The position numbers and the translations under genes were made by a program. A stretch of DNA of 64,000 bases from Deltaproteobacteria bacterium (lineage in GTDB: Bacteria > Desulfobacterota > JADFVX01), in assembly GCA_029860075.1 (NCBI GenBank), contig JAOUBX010000002.1:90980-154979 (forward strand), read 5' to 3'. Below, in pieces: positions 55,229-64,000 of this stretch; position 1 is the stretch's first letter; the number at the start of each line of letters is the position of its first letter. The notes under the pieces were generated by a model. It made no database searches and was not told where the DNA came from. It saw nothing but the letters and a program-made list of their open reading frames with translations.

Positions 55229-55897
55229 TTAAATTATTCTCCTGTATAAGGACCTCTCCTTTATAAAGCTCTCCACATTGGCTGGAACAAGGTAACGGAG
55301 TGATTTCCCCTCGAATACTTGTTTTCTGAGCTTTGTTGATGATATGTCGAGCATTGTTGATTCAAGAAAGTAGGCGACCTTTCCCGAAGTATGCACAACA
55401 ATATTTCTTGCAGCATCATAGCAGAATTCATCCCTTATATCAACCGGAAGTAACTCGACAGGTGACTTACCCCCTGTATCAAGTAAGCCACCAGGCCTCC
55501 TTGCTACCACAAGATCAGTCATTGCAAAAAGTTCAGCATAGTCCTTCCACGATCCTATATCGACATAGGAATCCATACCGATAATAAAAAAGAGTTCATA
55601 AAAATCCCCGTATAAATTTTTAAGCTGCCTGATGGTATCAACAGAATATGATTTCCCCCCCCTCTTAAGCTCCATAGCCGATATTTCAAAGTGTGAATTG
55701 CCTTCAATAGCCAGTTCGACCATTCTAAGCCTTGCATCTGCCGACAAAACGGCATCTTCAACCTTGTGAGGAGGAAGGTAGCAGGGCATAAAAATTACCT
55801 TGTCGAGGCGCATCTCTTCCAACGCTTCTTCGGCAAGTCTTAAATGGCCATAGTGAACGGGATTAAAGGTCCCGCCGAGAATTCCGACTCTAAGCAT
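55229..55897 (-). CDS. nadD: Nicotinate-nucleotide adenylyltransferase
   Basis: Makes deamido-NAD from nicotinate mononucleotide and ATP. 222 residues with the nucleotidyltransferase motif GGTFNPVHYGH at the start, PCYLPPHK and the C-terminal I-S-S-T-K-L-R-K signature. Its ATG follows the proA stop with no gap. Its last codons overlap the putative rsfS leader. Confidence 0.95.
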   Translation of the reverse strand: MLRVGILGGTFNPVHYGHLRLAEEALEEMRLDKVIFMPCYLPPHKVEDAVLSADARLRMVELAIEGNSHFEISAMELKRGGKSYSVDTIRQLKNLYGDFYELFFIIGMDSYVDIGSWKDYAELFAMTDLVVARRPGGLLDTGGKSPVELLPVDIRDEFCYDAARNIVVHTSGKVAYFLESTMLDISSTKLRKQVFEGKSLRYLVPANVESFIKERSLYRRII

Positions 55898-57154
55898 CTA
55901 TTCCCTTATTTGCCCCTCACCGAGAACAATAAACTTCTCTGTCGTCAGGTCCTCTACTCCCATAGGGCCGAAAGAGTGGAGCTTTGTCGTACTAATACCT
56001 ATCTCGGCGCCAAGGCCAAACTGGCCGCCGTCACTGAAACGGGTCGAGGCATTTGCCATTACGACGGAAGAGTTGACCTCCCGTATAAAACGCATGGCAC
56101 GCGTATAATCTTCAGTAATAATCGATTCCGTATGCAGTGAACAATATTCGTTTATATGCTCTATGGCCCCATCCATATTATGAACTACCCTGACAGCAAT
56201 AACAAGATCGAGGTATTCGGTATGCCAGTCTTCCTCTGTGGCTTTCTTCATGGAAGAAACAATCTTCCTGCTGCGTTCACAGCCCCTCATTTCCACGCCC
56301 GCTTTATTAAACTTTGCAGCCAAAAGAGGTAAAATAACTTCTGCCTCTTTCTCATGAACAAGCAGCGTTTCTACGGCATTACAAACACCGGGACGCTGGG
56401 TCTTTGCATTCATAACAATATTAAGGGCCTTTTCATGGTCGGCGCCTTCATCAACAAATATGTGACATACCCCTTTGTAATGTTTGATAACGGGAATCTT
56501 TGAATTCTCAACGACAAAACGGATAAGCCCCTCTCCTCCTCTCGGAATAATAAGGTCAATATCTTCTTCAAGCTGGAGCATTTCGAGGACAGCCTCTCTC
56601 TCCGTTGTCTGGACGAGGGAAACAGCATCTTTCGGCAGCCCTGCTTTTTCAAGCCCCTGCTGGAGCAGCTTTGCAACGGCCCTGTTGGAGTGTATTGACT
56701 CAGAACCTCCTCTCAGAATAACGGCATTACCGGACATGGCGCAAAGCCCGGCTGCATCGGCAGTTACATTCGGTCTTGCTTCATAAATTATTCCGATGAC
56801 ACCCAGAGGGATTCGCATTTTACCCACCTGAATTCCACTCGGCCTTTTTCTGATTTTAGAAATTTCACCGACAGGGTCCGGCAGTCCGGCGACCTCTCTC
56901 AAGCCGTCAGCCATAGCAAGAATTCTCGACTCGCCAAGAGCCAGCCTGTCAATCATAGCCTTTGACAGGCCTTTCTTCTCAGCCCCTTCAAGGTCCTTCT
57001 TATTCTCCTTAACAAGCAGGTCTTCATTCTCCGTAATGAGGACAGCCATATTTAAAAGAGCATCCCTTTTAACATTGGCAGGCGCATTGGCCATCTTTTT
57101 TGAAGCCACCTTAACGGCATGGGACATCTTTTTCATATCATCTTTTAAAGACAT
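55898..57154 (-). CDS. proA: Gamma-glutamyl phosphate reductase
   Basis: Second step of proline synthesis. 418 residues of the aldehyde dehydrogenase fold. Catalytic Cys in QRPGVCNAVETLL; substrate signatures GVIGIIYEARPNVT and GRFSDGG-type (TRFSDGGQFGLGAEIG) are seen. AGGAGG precedes the ATG. First gene of the cluster in this window; a proB partner is not adjacent here. Confidence 0.96.
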   Translation of the reverse strand: MSLKDDMKKMSHAVKVASKKMANAPANVKRDALLNMAVLITENEDLLVKENKKDLEGAEKKGLSKAMIDRLALGESRILAMADGLREVAGLPDPVGEISKIRKRPSGIQVGKMRIPLGVIGIIYEARPNVTADAAGLCAMSGNAVILRGGSESIHSNRAVAKLLQQGLEKAGLPKDAVSLVQTTEREAVLEMLQLEEDIDLIIPRGGEGLIRFVVENSKIPVIKHYKGVCHIFVDEGADHEKALNIVMNAKTQRPGVCNAVETLLVHEKEAEVILPLLAAKFNKAGVEMRGCERSRKIVSSMKKATEEDWHTEYLDLVIAVRVVHNMDGAIEHINEYCSLHTESIITEDYTRAMRFIREVNSSVVMANASTRFSDGGQFGLGAEIGISTTKLHSFGPMGVEDLTTEKFIVLGEGQIRE

Positions 57155-57355
57155 AAATAATTGCCTCCTGAAAAATCTGACGAGTGTAGCATATTTTATT
57201 CATTTCTGCCACTTTTGATGCCAGGAAAATTAATTCAAGGTAACGGAAAATTTTTTCTAAAAAAAGAAGCGTCCTTAAATAAATTTCTTTTCAAAGGAAA
57301 AACTCTGTAATTATTAAGGAGAGAGCCTGGTAAGAAATTTTATGGGCCTGAAGCC

Positions 57356-58105
57356 TCACTTGACGACAAACCATGGATTTAACAGGCTTTCCTTATTATA
57401 TTGAAGTTCTTTACCGGTCAAATAGTCATAAACCTTTTTACCACTTTCCAGAACTACGGCATGTGCGGCAGCAGTATCCCACTCCATAGTCGGACCCAAC
57501 CGGGGATAAATATCTGCAACGCCTTCAGCAACAAGACAAAGCTTCAAAGAACTGCCAATCGATATAATTTCTTTTTCCTTTTCCGTCTCTAATTCTTCAA
57601 TAAATACCTTCGTTTCATCTGAAAGATGCGATTTACTGGCTACGATACTATACTTGTCCTTCTTTTTTGCAGAGGGAAGTTTTTCGCCATTTTTAAATGC
57701 CCCAAGCCCTTTTTTAGCATAGTAAATATCACCTTTAGCAGGAACGCAAACAATTCCCATGACAGGAACATTCTTATTGATCAGAGCTACGTTAACGGTA
57801 AACTCGCCATTTTTCTTAATAAACTCTTTTGTACCGTCAATGGGATCGAGAAGCCAGAAATACTCCCAGTCACGTCGCTTTTGAAAAGGAATTTCCTTAT
57901 TTTCTTCCGAAAGGATAGGAATTTGAGGATAGCTTTTTTTTAATTTACCGCAGAGAATCTCATTCGACCGTTTATCGGCTTCAGTCAAAGGTGAATTATC
58001 ATCCTTAAACTCAATATCAAAGTCTTCTTCATAAATCGCCATAATTGCCTCACCGGCTTCTCTGGCGATGGAAATCACCTGCTCCATATCAATCTCAATT
58101 ACCAT
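57356..58105 (-). CDS. cysQ: 3'(2'),5'-bisphosphate nucleotidase
   Basis: Hydrolyses PAP from sulfotransfer or sulfate reduction back to AMP; Mg-dependent, Li-sensitive inositol-phosphatase superfamily. 249 residues: metal sites [13 protein letters not shown] and WDTAAAHAV are complete. The ATG overlaps the end of cysC by 11 bases. The order APS-kinase-like, cysC, cysQ suggests a PAPS-using sulfation or assimilation pathway. Confidence 0.92.
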   Translation of the reverse strand: MVIEIDMEQVISIAREAGEAIMAIYEEDFDIEFKDDNSPLTEADKRSNEILCGKLKKSYPQIPILSEENKEIPFQKRRDWEYFWLLDPIDGTKEFIKKNGEFTVNVALINKNVPVMGIVCVPAKGDIYYAKKGLGAFKNGEKLPSAKKKDKYSIVASKSHLSDETKVFIEELETEKEKEIISIGSSLKLCLVAEGVADIYPRLGPTMEWDTAAAHAVVLESGKKVYDYLTGKELQYNKESLLNPWFVVK

Positions 58106-58703
58106 GAATATAACCTTTCTTGTGCAGAAAACTTACCAGTACGTTGAGACCTTCTTCAACACTCATCTTACTGGTATCGAGAACTATTTCCGGCTTTTCC
58201 GGCCTTTCATAAGTGGAATCTATACCCGTAAAGTTATTAATCTCTCCATTTCTTGCTTTTTTATAAAGCCCTTTAGGATCCCGTTTTTCACAAACTTCAA
58301 GGGGAGTATCGACAAACACTTCAATAAACTCATTTTCTTCAAGCAAACGCCTTGCAAGCTCTCTTTCTTTTCTAAAAGGTGAAATAAAGGCAGTTATTAC
58401 AATACAGCCTGAGTCGACAAACAATCTTGCAACTTCTCCAATTCTGCGAATATTTTCTTCTCTATCAGCATCACTGAAACCAAGATCTTTATTTAAACAA
58501 TGTCTTACATTATCTCCATCAAGCATATAAGTTATATACCCTTTATCAAAAAGCTCCTTTTCGAGCACATTGGCCATAGTCGACTTTCCACTTCCACTTA
58601 AACCTGTAAACCAGATAAGGCATGGTTTTTGTCCATACTTTTCAATCCTGGTCTTTTTCTGGACTAAATGTTCATGCCAAACTATATTATTATTGTTTCC
58701 CAT
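58095..58703 (-). CDS. cysC: Adenylylsulfate kinase
   Basis: Phosphorylates APS to PAPS. About 202 residues: Walker [26 protein letters not shown] with [15 protein letters not shown] and [21 protein letters not shown] are all standard. The ATG at 58703 lies two bases past the preceding stop codon; a GTG at 58718 is too close to AGGGAGG. Confidence 0.95.
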   Translation of the reverse strand: MGNNNNIVWHEHLVQKKTRIEKYGQKPCLIWFTGLSGSGKSTMANVLEKELFDKGYITYMLDGDNVRHCLNKDLGFSDADREENIRRIGEVARLFVDSGCIVITAFISPFRKERELARRLLEENEFIEVFVDTPLEVCEKRDPKGLYKKARNGEINNFTGIDSTYERPEKPEIVLDTSKMSVEEGLNVLVSFLHKKGYIHGN

Positions 58704-58705
58704 TA

Positions 58706-59431
58706 TTAAGTTAAACACCTCCCTCTAACATATTTGAAAATCCTCATTGCTGCCTCATCTGCACTCTCTTTGTCTGTATCAATAATAATATCAGCTTTTT
58801 CCGGTTCTTCGTAGATATCACTTATGCCGGTAAAGTTTTCAAGGTTTCCCCTAATGGCCTGTTCATAGACACCTTTATAATCACGCTTCTTACAGCTTTC
58901 TATATCTGCCTTAATATATACTTCTATATAGTTTTTTGTAACTTTTCCTATGTTTTTTCTTGAATCCCTATAGGGGGAAACAAAAGAGGCCACGGCCGAT
59001 ACATGGTTATTTTGTAAAGTTTTTATCAGGTAGGAAACTCTTTGCAGATGTCGATTTCTATCTTCTCTTGTATAACCGATATCAGGAATAAGTTCCCTGA
59101 TATCTTTTGAATCAATGCGTTCAACAGGAAAGTCTGATTTCTTTAACTCGTCATAGACTTTATCGGCAATGGTTGTTTTTCCACTTAGTGGTAAACCTGT
59201 AAACCATAGATTGAAAGGGTCAATTCGCTCTTTACCAAACTTTATTCTATTCCATGCTCTTTCATGGATAAAATACAAAAATATTTTTGCTGCCGTTTCC
59301 ATCATTCCTGCTAAAACGGCCAGATCGAAACGTCCGAAAAATAAATAAACAATAATAATTGTCGTAACAGTAGCTAAAAATCTCCAGCTAATCCCTTTTA
59401 CGAGAGATCTTCTTTTCTTTTCTATGTACAA
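58706..59431 (-). CDS. DUF2061 membrane domain fused to an APS-kinase-like domain
   Basis: 241 residues. Residues 1-65 resemble DUF2061 ([32 protein letters not shown]), with two hydrophobic segments. Residues 70-240 match the APS kinase fold: Walker [26 protein letters not shown] and [17 protein letters not shown]. The substrate loop differs: D-S-K-D-I-R replaces the usual D-G-D-N-V-R, so APS may not be its substrate. It starts with TTG and shows no clear Shine-Dalgarno. Located upstream of true cysC and cysQ, same strand. Confidence 0.8.
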   Translation of the reverse strand: MYIEKKRRSLVKGISWRFLATVTTIIIVYLFFGRFDLAVLAGMMETAAKIFLYFIHERAWNRIKFGKERIDPFNLWFTGLPLSGKTTIADKVYDELKKSDFPVERIDSKDIRELIPDIGYTREDRNRHLQRVSYLIKTLQNNHVSAVASFVSPYRDSRKNIGKVTKNYIEVYIKADIESCKKRDYKGVYEQAIRGNLENFTGISDIYEEPEKADIIIDTDKESADEAAMRIFKYVRGRCLT

Positions 59432-59800
59432 CGTTATAAATATCTAAATTGGGAATACAATATGAACCAACCGTTTCAGCATCTTTTTTCTTAAAAAGAT
59501 CTTCACCTTTTTTCTCCCGGCATCCTTAATATATTTTATATGCTACTTTCCAAGATATGAATTTTAATACTAGTTTGAATTAAAAACAACAATAATTAGT
59601 ATGACTCTAAAATTGGAAGCATTCCAATCATAATATCGTATAACCGTAGCCACTTATTATTACCGAGGTCAAAACCTTCTACTGTAACTTCAAAAAATGT
59701 GTAGCTATTTAAATAGAAGCTATTTTATTGCCTGGTAATTGTATCGCTCTTAAAAAGCAAAAAGCCCCGGAATGAAAGAAGAAGCTGTTAAAAGCTTAAA
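59432..59800. other. AT-rich gap upstream of the sulfate-activation genes
   Basis: No gene or riboswitch recognised between the fusion gene and the 5S fragments; low GC compared with its surroundings. Confidence 0.3.
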
Positions 59801-59806
59801 TTAGTT

Positions 59807-59903
59807 GGCGACCTGCTCTCCCACACCGTCGCCAGTGCAGTACCATCGGCCCCGGGAGGGCTTAACTGACCTGCTCCGGAATGGGTACAGGGGCAATCCC
59901 TCG
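59807..59903 (-). pseudogene. Partial 5S rRNA, copy 1 (5' end missing)
   Basis: On the minus strand it reads CCCATTCCG, GTTAAGCCC, CCGATGGTACTGC and TGTGGGAGAGCAGGTCGCC, the order of the 3' three quarters of 5S rRNA. The first 20 or so bases, which should pair with GGTCGCC, are absent, so helix I cannot form. No 16S or 23S gene lies near. Confidence 0.7.
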
Positions 59904-59930
59904 AAGGAGACATCATTTTCTTAGAAAAGT

Positions 59931-59965
59931 AAAAAGCCCGTCCAAATAAATGAACGGGCTTTTTA
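59931..59965 (-). terminator. Terminator between the two 5S rRNA fragments
   Basis: GCCCGTTCA / TGGACGGGC stem on the minus strand (one G-U), A-run before and T5 after. Confidence 0.82.
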
Positions 59966-59977
59966 TAAATTAAATTC

Positions 59978-60056
59978 GGCGGCGATTTACTCTCCCATCC
60001 CGCTATAGCGGGACAGTACCATTAGTTCTGGAGGACTTAACTAACACAAGTTACAT
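59978..60056 (-). pseudogene. Partial 5S rRNA, copy 2 (decayed)
   Basis: Minus strand reads AGTTAAGTCCTCCAG, AATGGTACTG, CCCGCTATAGCGGGATGGGAGAG and CGCCGCC. The 5' half is unrecognisable, and substitutions hit conserved loop positions (TAAATCGCC for TAGGTCGCC). Confidence 0.65.
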
Positions 60057-60113
60057 TTTGCCTGACGATTAAAATCAATGTCTCGACATATTCCGAACCA
60101 AGTATAATCAACT

Positions 60114-63100
60114 TTATTTAACAGTGAATACTCCGGACTCTCCGCTATATTCCGATATGGCACCCGTCCATCCGCTTTTCCAGTCACCATAGTGAACAAT
60201 TTTATAGTCGCCCGGTTCTGCATCCAGGGGGATATCCCATTCGGTGGTGATCAATGAATAGGCAATAAAATTTCTTTGCCAGATATAGCGCGTCTCTGGA
60301 TCATTATCCGTTGCAATCGTCACCCAGTCTCCCCCCTCTTTCTTCTGAACTTTCAGGAAAGTGTCTTGGGTCCTTAGATTATTTTTGGGGTGCCCTCCCC
60401 AAAACATCACCTTGACGGTATCCCCTCTATTGTAGGTAGTGTTGGCATTTAAGTGAAGGTCTCCGAAATTCTTGAAAAGCGGCTTGTCATCAAAAATAAC
60501 GCCAAGGATGAAGCTGACGGTAGCGTCTCTCATGTCCGGAGGATTGGGCCCCGGAGAAACGGCGGTCCCATCTCTCATACTTTGCGCAAGTTCCACAACC
60601 TCCTCCCTGAACACCTGTTCAGTATTCGGGCCGAACAGCGTTGACGCACCTTCGTACTGCTGCGTTGCAAACTCTTCTGCCGTAGTTATATAGCCGCCAT
60701 AGGCATTGGCATATCCTGCAAAAACAACCTGGTCCACACCATTTGCCGTCAACTCCACCTGCACCGCTTCCCGCATTCTCCTACCGGTCATGGTCGTCGC
60801 CTCTACGGGTAGTCCGACCAGAGCGAGGTTCCCGATTCTTAATATTTGAATTGGCAGGATATCCGGCGTCCAGGGATAAGGCAGCAGTCTTCCTGTCGGT
60901 AATAAGATCACCTTCTCTTTTTGACACGCCTGATCTTCCGGGAGCAGTGTAAATTCCGGCCAGTTGATTCCATAGATAAAACCTTCGGGAACAATATCAA
61001 TTCCAAGCCCATCCTCATGGCTCCCTCCTGCAAAGGAAAGGCCCATTGCCCCGACACATGCCCTGCCATCGTTAATGATTGAACCATTTTTTGAGAAATC
61101 AAGAAATCTATGCCTGTAATCTATTGTTCCCTTTAGATAAGTCTCTGCATTGTCATAAAGCTCGGATGCCTTGTTCAATAATTTTTCGCCAATGATCTCC
61201 ATTCTTTCATAGTCATGGACGCCATCGGGGTAGCCCCATAAATTGGGAATCACATCCCCGGCATTGCTTTGTGCAAAAGCGCCTACGAAAGTCTCCTGGG
61301 CCTGATAGCTTGTACCTTTGGATTTTTCAAAATAAAAGGAGGCATATCCCTTGTTGTCGCTTGAAATATATCTATTGGTGTTACCGATGCTTGTTGGATG
61401 CAAAGCAAACCAGTTGATCATGCCGATCTCTTTTCCATCAGGCCTTTCCAGCCGCAAAAGCTGCATTTGAGTATCTATGCTGTCCGTATAATCAGCTTTA
61501 TCCAAATTTTGTGAATACGCCGTTTCAGATCGATTAAACCCTGTATCAAATAAATCACCCTGATTGATCTTTATTTTACCGGGGCCCAGGTTATCGTGTG
61601 CACGAACAATGGATTGGTAAATACCGTCTACGATGGCATTATAGTTTTGCCTGTCAAAACCTCGGATCGAAAAATCATACAAAGCATAACCGGAATACCC
61701 GCCTGGTCCGCCATGGGTATGTGTCGCTGTAAGCATGACATTGTCCTTTGTATAGATATTCCCGTATTTTGCCTGAAGTTTTTCAAGGACGCCCATGCTG
61801 ACCGATTGCGTTATGAACAAAAGATCGGCGCTTACAAAAAGGACTCTCTTGTTTGTCGCTACATCACCAATCACATAGGCACGGGAGTATAGCCTCGTAT
61901 GTATGCCCGTCGTTCTTTGATAATCTTTTGCATAGCCCATCATGCCGAGTTCGGCAGCCGGACCGGTAACGTCATACACTCCAGCACCTATTAAAAAGGC
62001 GCAGTTCGAAGGGACCGTGCAATCAAGATCCCAGGTAACGGCGCTTCCAACATTTGAATAAGCGGAATTCCCGGCGCTGTTAGTGGCAGAAACCCGGTAC
62101 CAGTATTGTGTCGAAGCATTAAGGCCCGTATCGTCAAAAGCGACAACATCGGCAGAAACTGTCGCAATTTCCGCAAAGCCTGTTGTTCCGGACATGCTGC
62201 TACGCTCGATTATAAAACCGCTTTCATTGCTGGACTGGTCCGACCAGGTCAGATTGATCGTTGAACTTGACGTAGCCGTCGCGACGAAGTTTGACGGTCT
62301 GAGGGGTATAACGACAGGTGGAGCCGATGTTGTGGCGCTATCGGCATTAGAGTAACCGGAATTTCCCGCACTATTATAGGCGCTGACCCGGTACCAGTAT
62401 GTGGTCAAAGCGTCCAGCCCCTCATCGTCAAATTCAGTAACATCGGCGACGACTCCGGCAATTTCTTCAAAACTGGATTCCTCTGAAACCCCTCGTCGTT
62501 CGATGATAAAACCGTTTTCATGTTCGGTGTGGTCCGTCCAGTTCAGGCTGACTGAAGCGCTTGATGTAGCCGTAGCGACAAGGTTTGACGGGCTTAGAGG
62601 GACAGGGGCAGGCGGAGCAGGAGTTGCGGTATTATCAGTATTCGAATAACCCGCATTCCCGGCGCTGTTACCGGCGCTGACCCGGTACCAGTATCGGGTC
62701 GAAGCTTCCAGACCGGCATCGTCAAAACTGGTGACATTGGCGGCAACGGTCGTGATTTCATCAAAACCGGTTGTTTCAGAGATGCTGCTGCGCTCGATGA
62801 TAAAACCGCTTTCATTGTCGGATCGATCTGTCCAGGACAGGTTGATCAACGTGCTCGTTATCGCCCTTGCTATAAGGCTCGATGGAGGGTTCAGTTCTGT
62901 TATACTTGACGCGGCCTCTAGTACACCGCTTATTTGATTTGTTCCCGAGCAGCTGCTGACACCATCGCTCCAGGTCCAGGAAGAGGTACCCTCCACCGTA
63001 TCGCCCGATAGTGAAAGGTCCAAAGATGTAATGGACATGGTCCCCTCTTCATAGGGATAGTCCCCGGTCCAGGATAACTCAGAACCTTCAACGATGCCTG

Positions 63101-63383
63101 TAAATAAACCGGCATTTGTTTTGACGGTTATATCGCAGTTGTTTTGAGTAATTTCATAAACCTGTATTGCAGTCCGGGCTTCCCATCCACAACTATCCCC
63201 ATTAACGGTCTCATCAACGATCAACTTCCCGACAACAACGGCACAACTGCCGCCTGAAATATTATCACTGTTTCCTCCTCCACCACATCCTGTACCAATA
63301 ATAATTATCAGTAGAAGAGCAAACATGCCTATCAGGCGAACATATCGAAATCTATCGACAAGCAGAGTTCCAACTCTTATCAT
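60114..63383 (-). CDS. Lipoprotein neutral ceramidase with three FN3 domains
   Basis: 1089 residues: lipobox GTGC (Cys about 33), an N-terminal beta-rich domain (45-155), three fibronectin type III repeats (about 165-255, 265-355, 360-450, each with WYRVSA-x-NSAGN), then a neutral/alkaline ceramidase domain (460-1000) with its C-terminal Ig-like part to 1089. Ceramidase signatures: GVYDVTGPAAELGMMGYA, the ATHTHGGPGGY metal site, nucleophile Ser in FAQSNAGDVIPN, and YANAYGGYITTAEE. It cleaves the N-acyl bond of ceramide outside the cell. Anchored FN3 repeats may hold it on a surface or substrate. Confidence 0.9.
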   Translation of the reverse strand: MIRVGTLLVDRFRYVRLIGMFALLLIIIIGTGCGGGGNSDNISGGSCAVVVGKLIVDETVNGDSCGWEARTAIQVYEITQNNCDITVKTNAGLFTGIVEGSELSWTGDYPYEEGTMSITSLDLSLSGDTVEGTSSWTWSDGVSSCSGTNQISGVLEAASSITELNPPSSLIARAITSTLINLSWTDRSDNESGFIIERSSISETTGFDEITTVAANVTSFDDAGLEASTRYWYRVSAGNSAGNAGYSNTDNTATPAPPAPVPLSPSNLVATATSSASVSLNWTDHTEHENGFIIERRGVSEESSFEEIAGVVADVTEFDDEGLDALTTYWYRVSAYNSAGNSGYSNADSATTSAPPVVIPLRPSNFVATATSSSTINLTWSDQSSNESGFIIERSSMSGTTGFAEIATVSADVVAFDDTGLNASTQYWYRVSATNSAGNSAYSNVGSAVTWDLDCTVPSNCAFLIGAGVYDVTGPAAELGMMGYAKDYQRTTGIHTRLYSRAYVIGDVATNKRVLFVSADLLFITQSVSMGVLEKLQAKYGNIYTKDNVMLTATHTHGGPGGYSGYALYDFSIRGFDRQNYNAIVDGIYQSIVRAHDNLGPGKIKINQGDLFDTGFNRSETAYSQNLDKADYTDSIDTQMQLLRLERPDGKEIGMINWFALHPTSIGNTNRYISSDNKGYASFYFEKSKGTSYQAQETFVGAFAQSNAGDVIPNLWGYPDGVHDYERMEIIGEKLLNKASELYDNAETYLKGTIDYRHRFLDFSKNGSIINDGRACVGAMGLSFAGGSHEDGLGIDIVPEGFIYGINWPEFTLLPEDQACQKEKVILLPTGRLLPYPWTPDILPIQILRIGNLALVGLPVEATTMTGRRMREAVQVELTANGVDQVVFAGYANAYGGYITTAEEFATQQYEGASTLFGPNTEQVFREEVVELAQSMRDGTAVSPGPNPPDMRDATVSFILGVIFDDKPLFKNFGDLHLNANTTYNRGDTVKVMFWGGHPKNNLRTQDTFLKVQKKEGGDWVTIATDNDPETRYIWQRNFIAYSLITTEWDIPLDAEPGDYKIVHYGDWKSGWTGAISEYSGESGVFTVK

Positions 63384-63487
63384 TTCATTCCTCTTGAGCC
63401 CACTACCAAGACAAAGAATCTATATCGACTACTTGGTTCCATTTGGGGTGGCGGCACCACCCTGATGAGATTGGAACCCTGCGAGAG

Positions 63488-63520
63488 TGGTGGGGAATGT
63501 AATCTGCAATTCCCCACCCT
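63488..63520 (-). other. Hairpin downstream of the glycine-rich gene
   Basis: GGTGGGGAAT (minus) pairs with ATTCCCCACC around a ten-base loop, eight bases past the stop codon. No U-tract, so its role in termination is unclear. Confidence 0.4.
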
Positions 63521-63527
63521 GTTTATA

Positions 63528-64000
63528 CTAGAAGTTCGTCGCAGCTGCGGTGCCAGCGGTACCGTTTGTGCCACCACCACTGCCTGTTCCCCGCGTCCCG
63601 GCAGTGCCGGGGGTCAGCACATTCCCCCCTGATATATCAGGCAATTTACCGTCAGTCGGATCGGCATCAAACACGGCGTAACTAAGACCGCCATTACCGG
63701 CGTTGCCATTGTTTCCGCCATTACCACCGTTACCACTGGTGATGGTATTTCCGCTGAGAATTGGCGCACTACCGAGTGTAACATAAACTCCAATAGAGGG
63801 GCCGCCGCTACCAGCCCCCCCATAACCACCCTTTCCACCGCTACCACCAGACCCACCGGCACCACCATCGCCAGCAAATGCCGTGAATCTCGATATGTAA
63901 CCATTGCCGCCTGTTCCACCATCGCCACCTTCGCCACCACTATTTCCGTCACCAGCTACATTTGCAGTAATTGTATTATTTCGTATATCTGCAAAGCTTA
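63528..64000 (-). CDS. Glycine-rich protein, C-terminal fragment (runs off the right edge)
   Basis: The frame is open from the right edge to a TAG at 63528-63530, 156 residues, with no start inside the window. Its sequence is built of G-N-G-G, G-G-A-G-G-S and G-G-N-G-G-N runs between short Ser/Thr/Ala-rich segments, like the stretches between strands of beta-helical surface proteins or PGRS-like repeats. It ends ...TGTAGTAAATNF. A competing frame on the same bases gives a Val/Met-rich product with no sense and is rejected. Same strand as the ceramidase, 145 bases apart. Confidence 0.65.
   Translation of the reverse strand, partial: SFADIRNNTITANVAGDGNSGGEGGDGGTGGNGYISRFTAFAGDGGAGGSGGSGGKGGYGGAGSGGPSIGVYVTLGSAPILSGNTITSGNGGNGGNNGNAGNGGLSYAVFDADPTDGKLPDISGGNVLTPGTAGTRGTGSGGGTNGTAGTAAATNF

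Noticed and set aside
59807..60056. Functional 5S rRNA genes
   Set aside because: Both lack the 5' strand of helix I and no other rRNA is near.
63614..63952. 112-codon Val/Met-rich frame on the minus strand
   Set aside because: It is a phase shift of the glycine-rich frame, which stays open over the whole region and gives the sensible repetitive product.

Overview
The window looks like a chromosomal segment of a Gram-negative bacterium of the Desulfobacterota (former Deltaproteobacteria) type. This is inferred from the F1 operon with split b/b' stator genes and no a or c subunits beside it, the proA-nadD-rsfS-rlmH-dksA-lapB-gpmI-comF cluster, the many lipoproteins and Cache/PAS sensors, and a sigma-54 nitrogen operon. 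No rRNA operon, tRNA, CRISPR array, phage or complete transposase gene was found.

Layout. 0-2.2 kb: RNase D and a lipoprotein. 2.4-6.0 kb: an amt-glnB-glnA nitrogen operon behind a -24/-12 promoter with an NtrC-like upstream palindrome; a ~75-nt two-hairpin RNA with its own sigma-70 promoter and terminator is read divergently from the same gap. 6-8.5 kb: an EamA exporter and a small conserved gene bracketed by two different transposase-less elements with target duplications. 8.6-17.8 kb: signalling block, with a degenerate receiver/GGDEF protein, a 1398-residue hybrid kinase, a tandem-sCache membrane protein and, best read from its motifs, a Cache domain fused to a pentameric ligand-gated ion channel.

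17.9-28.5 kb is a repeat-rich accessory zone. It holds a secreted phosphoesterase, two small exported or anchored unknowns, a two-CARDB secreted protein, a hipBA module, a RecQ helicase, gene remnants (ORF6N C-terminus, possible HTH antitoxin C-terminus) and four families of duplicated intergenic sequence, one of which carries a promoter plus start codon.

28.5-58 kb is mostly housekeeping: bacteriohemerythrin, an MBL hydrolase/ferredoxin-like/CoaBC operon, phospholipase C-like protein, citrate synthase, type 4 uracil-DNA glycosylase, the F1 ATP synthase operon (b', b, delta, alpha, gamma, beta, epsilon), a TPR lipoprotein, GyrA, a VIT/VWA/TPR protein, thiopurine methyltransferase and the proA-to-comF cluster. 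57.3-59.4 kb holds a sulfate-activation set (membrane-anchored APS-kinase-like protein, CysC, CysQ). 59.8-64 kb has two truncated 5S rRNA copies, a lipoprotein neutral ceramidase with three FN3 domains, and the C-terminal part of a glycine-rich protein running off the right edge.

The points most worth a second look are the Cache-channel operon, the divergent small RNA at amt, the two mobile-element families with readable target duplications, the terminator lying inside a lipoprotein signal-peptide sequence, and rsfS without a standard start codon.
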